IMG/VR virus record: IMGVR_UViG_3300035698_001729
Location: 1-35,030 of that record
Strand: one strand, 5' to 3'
Length of the DNA stretch: 35,030 nt
Source of the DNA: a virus
Shown here piece by piece: positions 24,428 to 33,923 of the stretch. Each line of letters starts with the position of its first letter. The first letter of the stretch is position 1. Under the pieces are notes generated by a model. The model was not told where the DNA came from, did not search any database, and was given only the letters and a program-made list of their open reading frames with translations. The position numbers were made by a program, and so were the translations under genes.

Positions 24428-27400
24428 TGGCAAATTATTCACCATATAACTACTCTCCACTTGATAGTTCTCAAAAATCTAAACCTTTGAGTGATTTTTT
24501 CGCAAACAGAAACACCACAGAAGAAGAAGATGATAAGAAACAAAAGCTAAATAGCATGGGATTCGTTCCAAAAGAAGAGCCAAAGGAACAAGAACAATCA
24601 AAGAGACAAGACTATATAAGATACGCAGGTTCTCCTGACGTATTTGAACGATCAACTGGTAGACACATATCTTTTGACGAGGCTAAGGCTAATAATATTT
24701 GGGGAGATATCGAGGACTCTACTTCTAAGAACCCCAATGTTTCTATACGCACTAAAAATAGCGTAGTAGAAATGAACGACAATGGTGATGCCATAAAAGA
24801 AACAACAACAATAAATGATGCAGACGGAGAGAAGAAAGAAACCAAAGGCTTCTCATTTTTTGATTCTGCAATGAATACTATTAAAACCTTTAAGGAGAAA
24901 ACTGCATCTGCAGGAGAATTCGTAGAAACTATTATAGATAAATTTAAGACGCCAGACGGAAGAAACGACCTAAAAGTGTTAACAGAAATAGCTGCCAAGA
25001 ATGTTATAGAAATTCCACCTCAGATTTTATCACGATGGTATTCTACTCAAGGAAAAGATGGTGCATCTGCTGTAGCTAAAGACGATAAAGACCTATACAT
25101 TGACTATATAAACAAAAGATCAGAGAAGTATATTCAAAAAATGGAAGATAAACATGGAGACCAAACTCTAAGAGTGCAGAGAGATGTCGTTAAAAAGAAT
25201 ATTTCAAACATAAATTACTATTCAGACGAGTTAAAAAGATTGGGAGTTCAGCTTAGAATATCTGAAGCAAAGATAAATGCTGGAGACGATAGTAGAATTG
25301 AAATGCACAATTGGAACGTTAATAAGCACAATGGAATAATAGAGGATATGCAGAAAGAACTAGACTCACAGAGACTTAATACAGAAAAATACAATGAAAT
25401 GGTTAGTGCCATGCCAGAGGGATACGATAATCTATTGCCATGTATATCTATTGAAGATGTTGCGGCTATGCCACAAAACCTTGCGTATACCGGAGTTACG
25501 ATGGGAGCAGCTGTTCCGGTATCTCTTGCTGTTGGGTATGTTACAAAGTCAAAAACAGCAGCTACAGTTGCTGGTAGTACTGTTGCAGGTAAGCTTGCGT
25601 ATGACATGTCTACGTACGATGTGATGAATATGTACCTAGAAGCAAAGAACGAAGAATCAATATCTCAAAATGGCAGGCCAATAACAGTAGAAGAAGAAAA
25701 TGCACTTAAAGAGGATTTCGATAAAGAGGCTTCTAAATATGGACTATGGGAAGCAATACCAGAGGCTGTTGGCACTGGCGTTGAACTTCTTTTATTTGAG
25801 AAGTTAATTAAGTCTGGTGTAAGTAAGCAGGTAACTTCTAAAATAATATCCAAACTTTTTGAGCTTTACGGAATTGAACTTTCAACAGAAACTGTTACGC
25901 AAATGGGACAGACGAATGTATTGAGCAGAGCGGGGCTTACAGACGAAGCAGAAAGACAATGGACTAGCGCCACTGATTGGATTGAGTCGCTAAAAGAAGT
26001 TGCACCACAAACATTCTTGCTCACAACTACTATGGCGGGAATTGGTATTGGCGGAAGCATACTCAATAAAAGCAAGAACGCAGTCGACACACTAAAAAAG
26101 GAACTAGAGGGAAATGAAACTCTTATCAGTAAATTTTCAGAGAAGATAAGTGAATATGCCAAGAACATGCCAATCGGATTAACTATAGAAAACGTTAACG
26201 ATGGCAAGCTATCAATATATCGTGGCATAGAAAAAGGCATGGATGATGACATCACAAAATCAAGGTTCTTTTCTTCTGACAAAGAATTCGTTGAAAAAGA
26301 GTTTGCTAAAGAAGGAGGATCAATTTTTTATACAGAAATAGACGTTGCAGACATTTTAGACCTAAGGAACATAGCTCACATATCAGAGCTTTCAAACATA
26401 TTAAGTGAAGATGAAATGGCATTGGTTATGAAAGACTATGTAAATGGATTACCAATACCAGAGGGAGCAATAGAAGATATTATCGAGCCGGCAGCTAAGG
26501 AGATGGGGTATAAGGGTGTTGCATATTCAGAGACAGATAAAAAGACTAAATACGGAGACGATAGTCGTGACGTTGTTAGTTATAAGATATTTCCAGAAAA
26601 CACAGACACAGACAAGACTAATTATAAATACAAAAGAGAAGATATCGCAGATGAGTTTAATGGATTCAACGATACCTCAACAAAGATAGTCGAGTCACTA
26701 AAGGGCAAGACTACTGTTTCAAAGCAATATATTAATGATCTTACAAGACAGAAAGGTATAAGTCAGAATGAAATTGATGTTACTAATATGGTTCTTGAGG
26801 AATATTCTGGCATGGGAGCTATTCCTGTTCAGGAGTTTGCAGATAAAGTTAAGACTCAGTTATTGCCGCTAGACACAATGGATGCCAACACAGATATAGA
26901 CGAATATACATCTCACAGAGGAACTGTTTATGGTAGAAGATACGAGGGAATAGTTCTGTCAGAAGAATTAAGGGGAGATGTGGCTGAGTATAAAGAATCT
27001 ATTTATGAGTCTCCAATTAAAACTTCTGCCGGAGAAGTCCATTTTGACGGAGGTGGTGTCGATAACTATTTTGCTCATGTGAGGTCTGAAGATATGGCAA
27101 TTGAAGAAAGAACCCCAACAAGACTTTCTAATGGCAAGTATGAAGTTACTGGTCCTAGTGGCACAAAAACATTCAATAATTCATACGATGCATTAGAATA
27201 TCAAACTGGTTCTAGAAATATAGGAGACACTCGTAGGGTTATAGAAATTCAAAGTGATCTTTTTCAAAAAGGTGCCATCCAGTTGACTATTACTAAAACT
27301 GAGGCTGAGTATGTCAACGACAGAAGAAAAGATACCATCGAAAGAGTAATTGAATCAGCTAGCAGAAGATCGGATGGTAAAAAATACCTATCATCTGAAA

Positions 27401-30400
27401 GAGGAAAAATGGAACTTAAAGAATTACAAGAACTACAGTCGAAAGGGAAAGAGCAGCTAACGGGTCTTGAAAAACTAAAGGAATACAAACAATCTTGGTA
27501 CGAACGAATAATCAGAGAAGAGATAAAAAGAGCAGCAGAAGATGGCAAGACCAAGCTACAATTCCCTACTGGCGAGACAGCAATGAAAATTGAGGGGTTG
27601 GCGAGAGATGACCGTTGGGGAATTGTTACAAAAGAACCGATGTTCACAAGACCAACACTAACAGCCGAAGATTTAAGGGTTGGATTAGAGATTAGACAAG
27701 TGAGTGAAAATTGGATTATCTCGGAAGTTCTTGACGATGGAAAGTTTAAGGCAGTAACTAAGGAGAAATGGAAAGTCAACAAAGACATGCTTGATTCTGG
27801 CATGTATTCAAAGTGGAAATTTGATAAAGAAATTGAAAACTATGCAGAAGAGTTTGATGTATCTGGCAAGATAGACACATCACATCCAATCTATCGATTC
27901 TATGAGGGAGACGTTCAGAAGTATCTCAAAAAGATTAAGCCTGAAATGAAAAGAATCACAGACGAACAAGGAATCACTTGGTTCGAGGTTCCAATAACAG
28001 AAGCAGACAAAGGGCCAGTCTATGCATATAAGAAAGGAAAGGGATATTCTCAACAGTTTGATAGAACACCAGAAGAGATGGACAAGGATTTGCTCAAACT
28101 ATTCTCTCGAAAAGAATTTCAATTTATGTCAAAAGATAGGTTAACAGACAAGAACGGAATAACCGTATTAGGCAGACACGCAAACACTTTAATAGAGGTG
28201 CTTGAGAGGAATGGAAAAGTTTCTAGCTTTGTTGCGTATCATGAGGCATTTCACAACTATGTTAAGAATTTTTTAACCGATGCACAAGCTAATGTTCTTT
28301 TTGGCGAAGCTAGAAAACAGACAGGAGAAAAGATGACAGACCTACAAGCAGAGGAGTGGCTTGCAGATAACTTTGCCAAATACATTAAGGGCAAGGAATA
28401 TACAGGAAAGATTGCTGGATTCTTCCAAACAATGAAAAGACAGATAGAAAGATGGCTTGGCAAGGAAGATACTATCACAAAACAATTTGAGGATATTATA
28501 TCTAAGAAGAGAAATGAACTTGCAAAGAAACAGGGGGCGCTTGCATTGTCTAATAAAAGAAGCGTGTTTTCAATTCCATCGTTAAAAAACAAAATGGGAG
28601 ATGGGGTTGTTGTTGACGTAAAGTCTTTTGGAAGGAATAGTTACTTACCTTTATTAGAAAAATACAGGGGACTTGATATCGTTATGGCGGGAGACGATGT
28701 TTCTGTATGGGACAAGGACAAGCAAACATTATTTAGAGTTGGATTAGATGATAGCAAGGTAAGTGAAAATAGGTTTATAGATGAAGCTTATAATACAGTA
28801 GAAAATGCTAAAGAATACATAGACTGGCTGCTAGAATCTAAAACAAACGACACTAAATACAAAAAAGAAGATGATTCAGATATTAAGTTTAATAAAGATG
28901 CCAATGCAGAGGGTATAGAAAATATAGGATTTTTTACTGATAGCGCAGATGAGTGGTTACGATCATCAGACTACGAAAGCAAGCAAAATGCTTATGATTA
29001 TGTTACTAGAGATTTTCCTGAACTAGCACAGAAATTAAGAGACGAATACTTTGATGATTCAACGCCTAGTATAGTATCTGTTTATCGTGTTGGTGGAGAT
29101 GGCGGAGGAATAACCTCTTATTTCCCAAACAGAACCATAGCACAAAAATATGCAGATAGAATGGGTATAGATAGTGTCAATAAAGTATTTATGAATAGGG
29201 ATGATCTCATTCCTACACTTAGTGGTTCTGGAGAGCTATGGTCAGAGGCTGAATCAACAGACACAAACGACATTACTAACGACGACGCATTCCAACAAGA
29301 AGCATTGAAGTATGATAGTGTTGAAGATTTTGTAGATGATTTTGCTTATCTAGAAGGGAATACTCCTGAGATTGGCGATACCGCACCAGTTAGTTTCAAT
29401 GTTAAAGATACTCAAGATGCTGAAGTATTCGCAAATGGAAAAGAGATATTTGATGTCGTTATAAAAGCCAATCAACTTCCAGCTCCAAAGCTTGATAAAA
29501 GAGTTTTAGAAGAAGGAGTTATTGGCGAAGGATTTCCACCGCCAACATTAAAATTAAAAGCAGATGGAAAATTTGAGATTATAGAAGGCAATAATAGGAT
29601 AGAAGCATTTAGTGAATTTGAGAATATACCAGTGAGGGTGATAGACGAAGCTGGTATTATTAGAAATTTTAGAGATAGCGGACAACAACTAACTGACATA
29701 TATAACCAAGCACACGACACTAAATACAAATACAAAAAACCAGACAAGGAATTCTTCGATGACATAAAAGACGTTCTCCCAGAAGAAGATTACAATGCGA
29801 TGAAGGAAGAGCCAGTGTCTGTCAGTCATGCTCAAGCAATGCAACAGATAATTAAAAACGAAGCATACAAAGAATCTAGAGATAGACTAGACGATGTTAT
29901 CTCAGGAGATATTAAAATGCTTGTGCCAGAAGATACCAAGACAGAATGGAAAGAGGCTCTTGGAACAAGAGACTATTACAAGATGTTCAGGACAACGTCT
30001 AAGGAAACAGTAGACGGAATTGCGTCTGAACTTGGATTGTCAGAGCAAGAACTTAGAGATGAGATGGTCAGGAGATTAGTCTTTGATAAGAATATGAAAG
30101 CAGAAGAAAAGAGACTAACGGAAAGTATAAAAGAAGTAAAGAAGAGCGAGTTCTATGTCGACTTATCAGAGAAAACTAAGAGGCTAATAACTTTGTTTAG
30201 CAGACCAACTGCAAAAGGAGTTAGCAGACCATTCGGACTATTAGGAACAAAGGAAGCAACCATTCCTATGTTTTCTGATATATATAAATCTTGGGGAGAG
30301 GATGGAGTTGATACTATTGTCGAGCCATACGCAGGAGCATATACTCTAGGAACTCACGCAATAGAAAAAGCAGCAAAAGCAGGAGTCAAAGAATACAATG

Positions 30401-33400
30401 CAAATATATTTGATAAAGAAAAGTATCTAATAACAAAGGCCATACAAGATGGTAAAATAGAAGAAGTTAATTCACTTGTAGATGGTGCTACTAAAACACT
30501 TAGCGAGAAAATACTTAAATACACAGAGAACAAAACATTCAAGAAACACTTAATGGTGTTTATGAAATTGCACCCAGACTCATTTATTGGAAGCAAAGAG
30601 TGGGTTAAGTTTATTAAGAAAACAGAGTTTGGCAAGAGGGTTATGACTTATAACTCTAAGAAAGATGGAGGAGAATTCAAAACAGAATACGAAGCTGCAA
30701 GAGTTCCTGTTCAAAAAGCATTTACAGAAATGTATAACACAGAAACAACAGGGCTAAAATCTTCTATTGAAAAAGCAGTTATAGCAAGAGTTGGAATGTT
30801 TGCATCTAAGGGACAAAGCCTGCTCACGACTACTTCTGTTGGCTGGAAAGATATAGAGGGTAAAATTTATGGACACGATGGTATGGTTAGTGGGTTCACA
30901 GATATGAGCAATATGTTCATTTCTACGGAACTAAACGGAATGAAAACAAATCTCTACAATGAAGATGGAGGAAAGATGGCAGATAGGTTTGCAGATCGTG
31001 ACCCTAAATCAGTTGGTTTTTACATAGATCCACCTTATGTTAAGTCTGCATTGGTTTATGTTAATGGACTAAAGAAGAAGGGGCTACTCGGAGACAGTGA
31101 GGCACAGGAGATTGCAGACGAACTCGAACAGAAGTTTACATCAGGAAGCAAGCTTACAGATCTTCACAAGTCAATGTTTGATTTACAAAACAATGGCGCT
31201 AGGGTTGTTTTAACAAACGACATAGACGAGGAGTACATTTCTACTATCAGGGGTAAAATGGGAGACGTTAAGGTCTTTGGCTACAAAGAAGGAACAACAC
31301 CAACGTCACTTATATCTGACCAAAGAACATCAGGATTGATTCAGGACTACCTAGAAAGAGACGACAGAAGAGAAGAGGCTGTTGGTACAAAGAAAGCTCT
31401 TGTTAACTATCTCCTAGATATAGGGGAACTGAAAAGGTCTGTTATTAAGGAGATAAAAGAAGATATCGGTGCTGGAGACAAACCTATTGGATCGTTGTCT
31501 GAGATACAAATAGACAAGGTTATAGACGCAATCAAGGGAAGAATATCATTTAAGGTTGCTAGGGGATTTAGGATTTACAAAAAAAGCACAGGAGTTCCTA
31601 CTAAGGAAATGTATGATACTGTCAAAAAAGGAAAGACTCTAAAGACAACAGCATCAGAGAAACTAACTAATGCTATTGAAAAAACAAGACATGGTGCAGA
31701 TCAAATGGCAGGAGTTATATCTACTAGGCTTAAAAATATACACCCATCACTAAAGAGGGCACTGAGAAGAACAGAAGAGAAAACAATGCTAAACACACAC
31801 AGAAGATTAGTAGTTCTGAAACCATTCATAGAAGAACTAAAAAAGATGAGTGACGAAGATTATCGTGTTTATGATTTTGCTGGTAAAAATGGAGACAAAA
31901 AGGTTATCAGTGAGTTAAACAAAAAGTATGGCATTGAAGAAAAGTACAAGGCAATAAGAGAAATGCTAGATGGAATATACAAAGAGGGAAACGCTACAGG
32001 ACTAGAGACTGGTTACAAGCAAGACTACTTCACTAGATCAATCAAAGATACAAAGAAGTTTGTAGAGTATTTTGCCAAGCAAGTTAACTGGTCAGTAATC
32101 AGCAAGGCAATAGATATAAAAACTCAAGGACTTGGCAGAGAGATTACGTTTGATGATAAGGCTAGGGCCATTGATAGTTTTGTGAGAGGATTTAACAACA
32201 AAGGAATATCTCTTTCAATTCCAGGGTCAACGAAGCATAGAATTATTGATATAATTACACCAGAACTCAACGATTTATACATGGATGTTGGATCATCTCT
32301 TGTGCATTATGTTTCTAAAATGACAGAGCAAATTGAAGCAAGAAAGTTCTTTGGCAAGGAGATGAATCTCGACACAAAAGAAACAATTAAACTAGAGAAC
32401 ACCATAGGTGCATACATAGCAAAACTTATAGATGATGGACTAGTTGACGTTCAAGACGAGAAAGAAATAAAGGAAATTCTATATGCAAGATACAACACAA
32501 GAGGTACTCATGGAATTATTGGAACATTTAAGAACGTTGGATACACAACAATACTTGGCAACTTCGTTAATGCACTTACTCAGTTAGCAGATATAGCTTT
32601 TCCATTATATAAATATGGAATACGAGACACATCAAAGTCTATGGCAAAAACTATTTTCGGAAAAAACGAATTGAATAGATACGACTTTGGAATGGATAAA
32701 ATTGCATACGAACTTGCAGATGCAACTGCATCAGGAAAACTTGCAACTTACGCAATGAAATATAGTGGACTTGAGGGAATAGATGGATTCTTTAAGAACG
32801 TTAAGTTGAACGCTGCTCTTTCTGTGTACATTAAAAAAGCCAAGAAACCAAACGCAGAACTCATTAATAAACTTGATGAAGTATTTGGATATGAAGTTGA
32901 GGGGTCAACAGTTGAAGATGTTTTGAGAGACTTACAGGGCGAAAGAATAACAGAGAACGTTAAGTTCTTAGTGTTCAACGAGATACTAGACACAGATCCA
33001 ATTGCCTTATCAGAAGTGCCAGAGATATACCTGACTGCTGGCAATGGAAGAATCTTCTATATGTTAAAAACATGGACAATCAAAAAGTTTGATGTATACA
33101 GAAACGATGTTATTCAAAACCTAAAGAAGAACCCAAAGAAAGCTATAAAGAATTTCCTTAGACTTTCAGCATTGCTTATGTTAGCAGATGCTGGGGCAGA
33201 CGAACTCAAGGATTTCTTAATGGGAAAAAAGACATCACTAAGCGACAGGGTGATTGATCAGTTCATGAAGCTAATAGGATTTAGCAGATACTCATTAACA
33301 CAAGCTAGGAGAAGCGGTATAAGCAGTGTGATATATGATCAGATTACACCGCCGGCAAGGGTGATAGACGATATCTTCAAGGACATAGTAGAAATGTTTA

Positions 33401-33615
33401 GTGACAACGAAGAGTCTTATAAAATCAATAACATGAGAACCATACAAGATATTCCAATCGGAGGAAAGCTATATTATTGGTGGTTTGGTCGTGGTGCTGG
33501 AATAAAAGACCAATACTATAGTGGAAGTAAAGACAAAGGAATGTCGCTTCCATCACTACCAGCGCTACCATCACTACCGTCACTACCATCACTACCATCT
33601 TTGCCATCACTATAA
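24427..33615 (+). CDS. Giant polyvalent virion protein with ADP-ribosyltransferase-like, zincin-like, ParB-like and Dam-type regions (3062 aa)
   Basis: A single frame of 3062 codons, of the large polyvalent protein class that phages package and inject. Residues 350-400 and 530-545 are hydrophobic. Residues 594-722 resemble an ADP-ribosyltransferase (LSIYRGIEKG, FFSSDKEFV, GYKGVAYSE). Residues 825-950 carry the IEIQSDLFQKG module typical of polyvalent proteins. HEAFH at 1272-1276 is a zincin HExxH motif with acidic EE at 1309-1310 downstream. Residues 1549-1610 look like a second transferase-type region (VYRVGGDGG, YFPNRTIAQKYAD). Residues 1678-1740 are ParB-like (IEGNNRIEAF). Residues about 1930-2305 form a D12-class adenine methyltransferase (VEPYAGAYTLG 1965-1975, FYIDPPY 2198-2204, VVLTND). 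The last about 650 residues are helical, of the type that ends such giants. The C-terminus is (LPS) repeats. Domains likely protect DNA and modify host targets. No frameshift is seen. It starts within the upstream stop (TAATG). Confidence 0.85.
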   Translation: MANYSPYNYSPLDSSQKSKPLSDFFANRNTTEEEDDKKQKLNSMGFVPKEEPKEQEQSKRQDYIRYAGSPDVFERSTGRHISFDEAKANNIWGDIEDSTSKNPNVSIRTKNSVVEMNDNGDAIKETTTINDADGEKKETKGFSFFDSAMNTIKTFKEKTASAGEFVETIIDKFKTPDGRNDLKVLTEIAAKNVIEIPPQILSRWYSTQGKDGASAVAKDDKDLYIDYINKRSEKYIQKMEDKHGDQTLRVQRDVVKKNISNINYYSDELKRLGVQLRISEAKINAGDDSRIEMHNWNVNKHNGIIEDMQKELDSQRLNTEKYNEMVSAMPEGYDNLLPCISIEDVAAMPQNLAYTGVTMGAAVPVSLAVGYVTKSKTAATVAGSTVAGKLAYDMSTYDVMNMYLEAKNEESISQNGRPITVEEENALKEDFDKEASKYGLWEAIPEAVGTGVELLLFEKLIKSGVSKQVTSKIISKLFELYGIELSTETVTQMGQTNVLSRAGLTDEAERQWTSATDWIESLKEVAPQTFLLTTTMAGIGIGGSILNKSKNAVDTLKKELEGNETLISKFSEKISEYAKNMPIGLTIENVNDGKLSIYRGIEKGMDDDITKSRFFSSDKEFVEKEFAKEGGSIFYTEIDVADILDLRNIAHISELSNILSEDEMALVMKDYVNGLPIPEGAIEDIIEPAAKEMGYKGVAYSETDKKTKYGDDSRDVVSYKIFPENTDTDKTNYKYKREDIADEFNGFNDTSTKIVESLKGKTTVSKQYINDLTRQKGISQNEIDVTNMVLEEYSGMGAIPVQEFADKVKTQLLPLDTMDANTDIDEYTSHRGTVYGRRYEGIVLSEELRGDVAEYKESIYESPIKTSAGEVHFDGGGVDNYFAHVRSEDMAIEERTPTRLSNGKYEVTGPSGTKTFNNSYDALEYQTGSRNIGDTRRVIEIQSDLFQKGAIQLTITKTEAEYVNDRRKDTIERVIESASRRSDGKKYLSSERGKMELKELQELQSKGKEQLTGLEKLKEYKQSWYERIIREEIKRAAEDGKTKLQFPTGETAMKIEGLARDDRWGIVTKEPMFTRPTLTAEDLRVGLEIRQVSENWIISEVLDDGKFKAVTKEKWKVNKDMLDSGMYSKWKFDKEIENYAEEFDVSGKIDTSHPIYRFYEGDVQKYLKKIKPEMKRITDEQGITWFEVPITEADKGPVYAYKKGKGYSQQFDRTPEEMDKDLLKLFSRKEFQFMSKDRLTDKNGITVLGRHANTLIEVLERNGKVSSFVAYHEAFHNYVKNFLTDAQANVLFGEARKQTGEKMTDLQAEEWLADNFAKYIKGKEYTGKIAGFFQTMKRQIERWLGKEDTITKQFEDIISKKRNELAKKQGALALSNKRSVFSIPSLKNKMGDGVVVDVKSFGRNSYLPLLEKYRGLDIVMAGDDVSVWDKDKQTLFRVGLDDSKVSENRFIDEAYNTVENAKEYIDWLLESKTNDTKYKKEDDSDIKFNKDANAEGIENIGFFTDSADEWLRSSDYESKQNAYDYVTRDFPELAQKLRDEYFDDSTPSIVSVYRVGGDGGGITSYFPNRTIAQKYADRMGIDSVNKVFMNRDDLIPTLSGSGELWSEAESTDTNDITNDDAFQQEALKYDSVEDFVDDFAYLEGNTPEIGDTAPVSFNVKDTQDAEVFANGKEIFDVVIKANQLPAPKLDKRVLEEGVIGEGFPPPTLKLKADGKFEIIEGNNRIEAFSEFENIPVRVIDEAGIIRNFRDSGQQLTDIYNQAHDTKYKYKKPDKEFFDDIKDVLPEEDYNAMKEEPVSVSHAQAMQQIIKNEAYKESRDRLDDVISGDIKMLVPEDTKTEWKEALGTRDYYKMFRTTSKETVDGIASELGLSEQELRDEMVRRLVFDKNMKAEEKRLTESIKEVKKSEFYVDLSEKTKRLITLFSRPTAKGVSRPFGLLGTKEATIPMFSDIYKSWGEDGVDTIVEPYAGAYTLGTHAIEKAAKAGVKEYNANIFDKEKYLITKAIQDGKIEEVNSLVDGATKTLSEKILKYTENKTFKKHLMVFMKLHPDSFIGSKEWVKFIKKTEFGKRVMTYNSKKDGGEFKTEYEAARVPVQKAFTEMYNTETTGLKSSIEKAVIARVGMFASKGQSLLTTTSVGWKDIEGKIYGHDGMVSGFTDMSNMFISTELNGMKTNLYNEDGGKMADRFADRDPKSVGFYIDPPYVKSALVYVNGLKKKGLLGDSEAQEIADELEQKFTSGSKLTDLHKSMFDLQNNGARVVLTNDIDEEYISTIRGKMGDVKVFGYKEGTTPTSLISDQRTSGLIQDYLERDDRREEAVGTKKALVNYLLDIGELKRSVIKEIKEDIGAGDKPIGSLSEIQIDKVIDAIKGRISFKVARGFRIYKKSTGVPTKEMYDTVKKGKTLKTTASEKLTNAIEKTRHGADQMAGVISTRLKNIHPSLKRALRRTEEKTMLNTHRRLVVLKPFIEELKKMSDEDYRVYDFAGKNGDKKVISELNKKYGIEEKYKAIREMLDGIYKEGNATGLETGYKQDYFTRSIKDTKKFVEYFAKQVNWSVISKAIDIKTQGLGREITFDDKARAIDSFVRGFNNKGISLSIPGSTKHRIIDIITPELNDLYMDVGSSLVHYVSKMTEQIEARKFFGKEMNLDTKETIKLENTIGAYIAKLIDDGLVDVQDEKEIKEILYARYNTRGTHGIIGTFKNVGYTTILGNFVNALTQLADIAFPLYKYGIRDTSKSMAKTIFGKNELNRYDFGMDKIAYELADATASGKLATYAMKYSGLEGIDGFFKNVKLNAALSVYIKKAKKPNAELINKLDEVFGYEVEGSTVEDVLRDLQGERITENVKFLVFNEILDTDPIALSEVPEIYLTAGNGRIFYMLKTWTIKKFDVYRNDVIQNLKKNPKKAIKNFLRLSALLMLADAGADELKDFLMGKKTSLSDRVIDQFMKLIGFSRYSLTQARRSGISSVIYDQITPPARVIDDIFKDIVEMFSDNEESYKINNMRTIQDIPIGGKLYYWWFGRGAGIKDQYYSGSKDKGMSLPSLPALPSLPSLPSLPSLPSL
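33544..33612 (+). repeat. Tandem 9-base repeat encoding Ser-Leu-Pro
   Basis: About seven near-identical 9-base units (consensus TCACTACCA, variants TCGCTTCCA, GCGCTACCA, TCACTACCG and TCTTTGCCA) encode a Ser-Leu-Pro tail at the very C-terminus of the giant protein, before TAA 33613-33615. Unit number probably varies by slippage. A proline-regular tail may be an extended anchor or packaging signal; this is inference. Confidence 0.8.
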
Positions 33616-33618
33616 TCT

Positions 33619-33921
33619 ATGAAACAAATAATAGACAACAAACAAGATGTTGAAATAGCTAAACACTGCATACAGATTGCCAACAACACAGCCGACATTA
33701 AAAACAACAAGAATACCTTAGAATATATTTCTAAGCAGGTATCAAATCATCTACCACACCAGATAAACGATATGGAGAAGAAGTTCTTGAAAAAGATTGC
33801 AGAAATTCAATTAGACTTTGCTGCCTGTTTATCAGACTTTAAGTTATCAATAAATAAATGGCTTATAGGAATAATGGTATCAATACTATTGTTACTATTA
33901 GCGGTTCTAGTTAAAAGATAA
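33619..33921 (+). CDS. Coiled-coil protein with C-terminal membrane anchor (100 aa), holin-accessory-like
   Basis: A 100-residue protein. Residues about 10-75 are a polar helix suited to coiled coil (VEIAKHCIQIANNTADIKNN, ISKQVSNHLPHQINDMEKKF). Residues 79-98 (NKWLIGIMVSILLLLLAVLV) are a membrane helix followed by KR. This layout matches XhlA-type holin-associated proteins and also some tail-fibre assembly proteins. It follows the giant gene by 3 bases. No endolysin is visible in the window, so a lysis role rests on layout only. No Shine-Dalgarno sequence. Confidence 0.6.
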   Translation: MKQIIDNKQDVEIAKHCIQIANNTADIKNNKNTLEYISKQVSNHLPHQINDMEKKFLKKIAEIQLDFAACLSDFKLSINKWLIGIMVSILLLLLAVLVKR

Positions 33922-33923
33922 AT

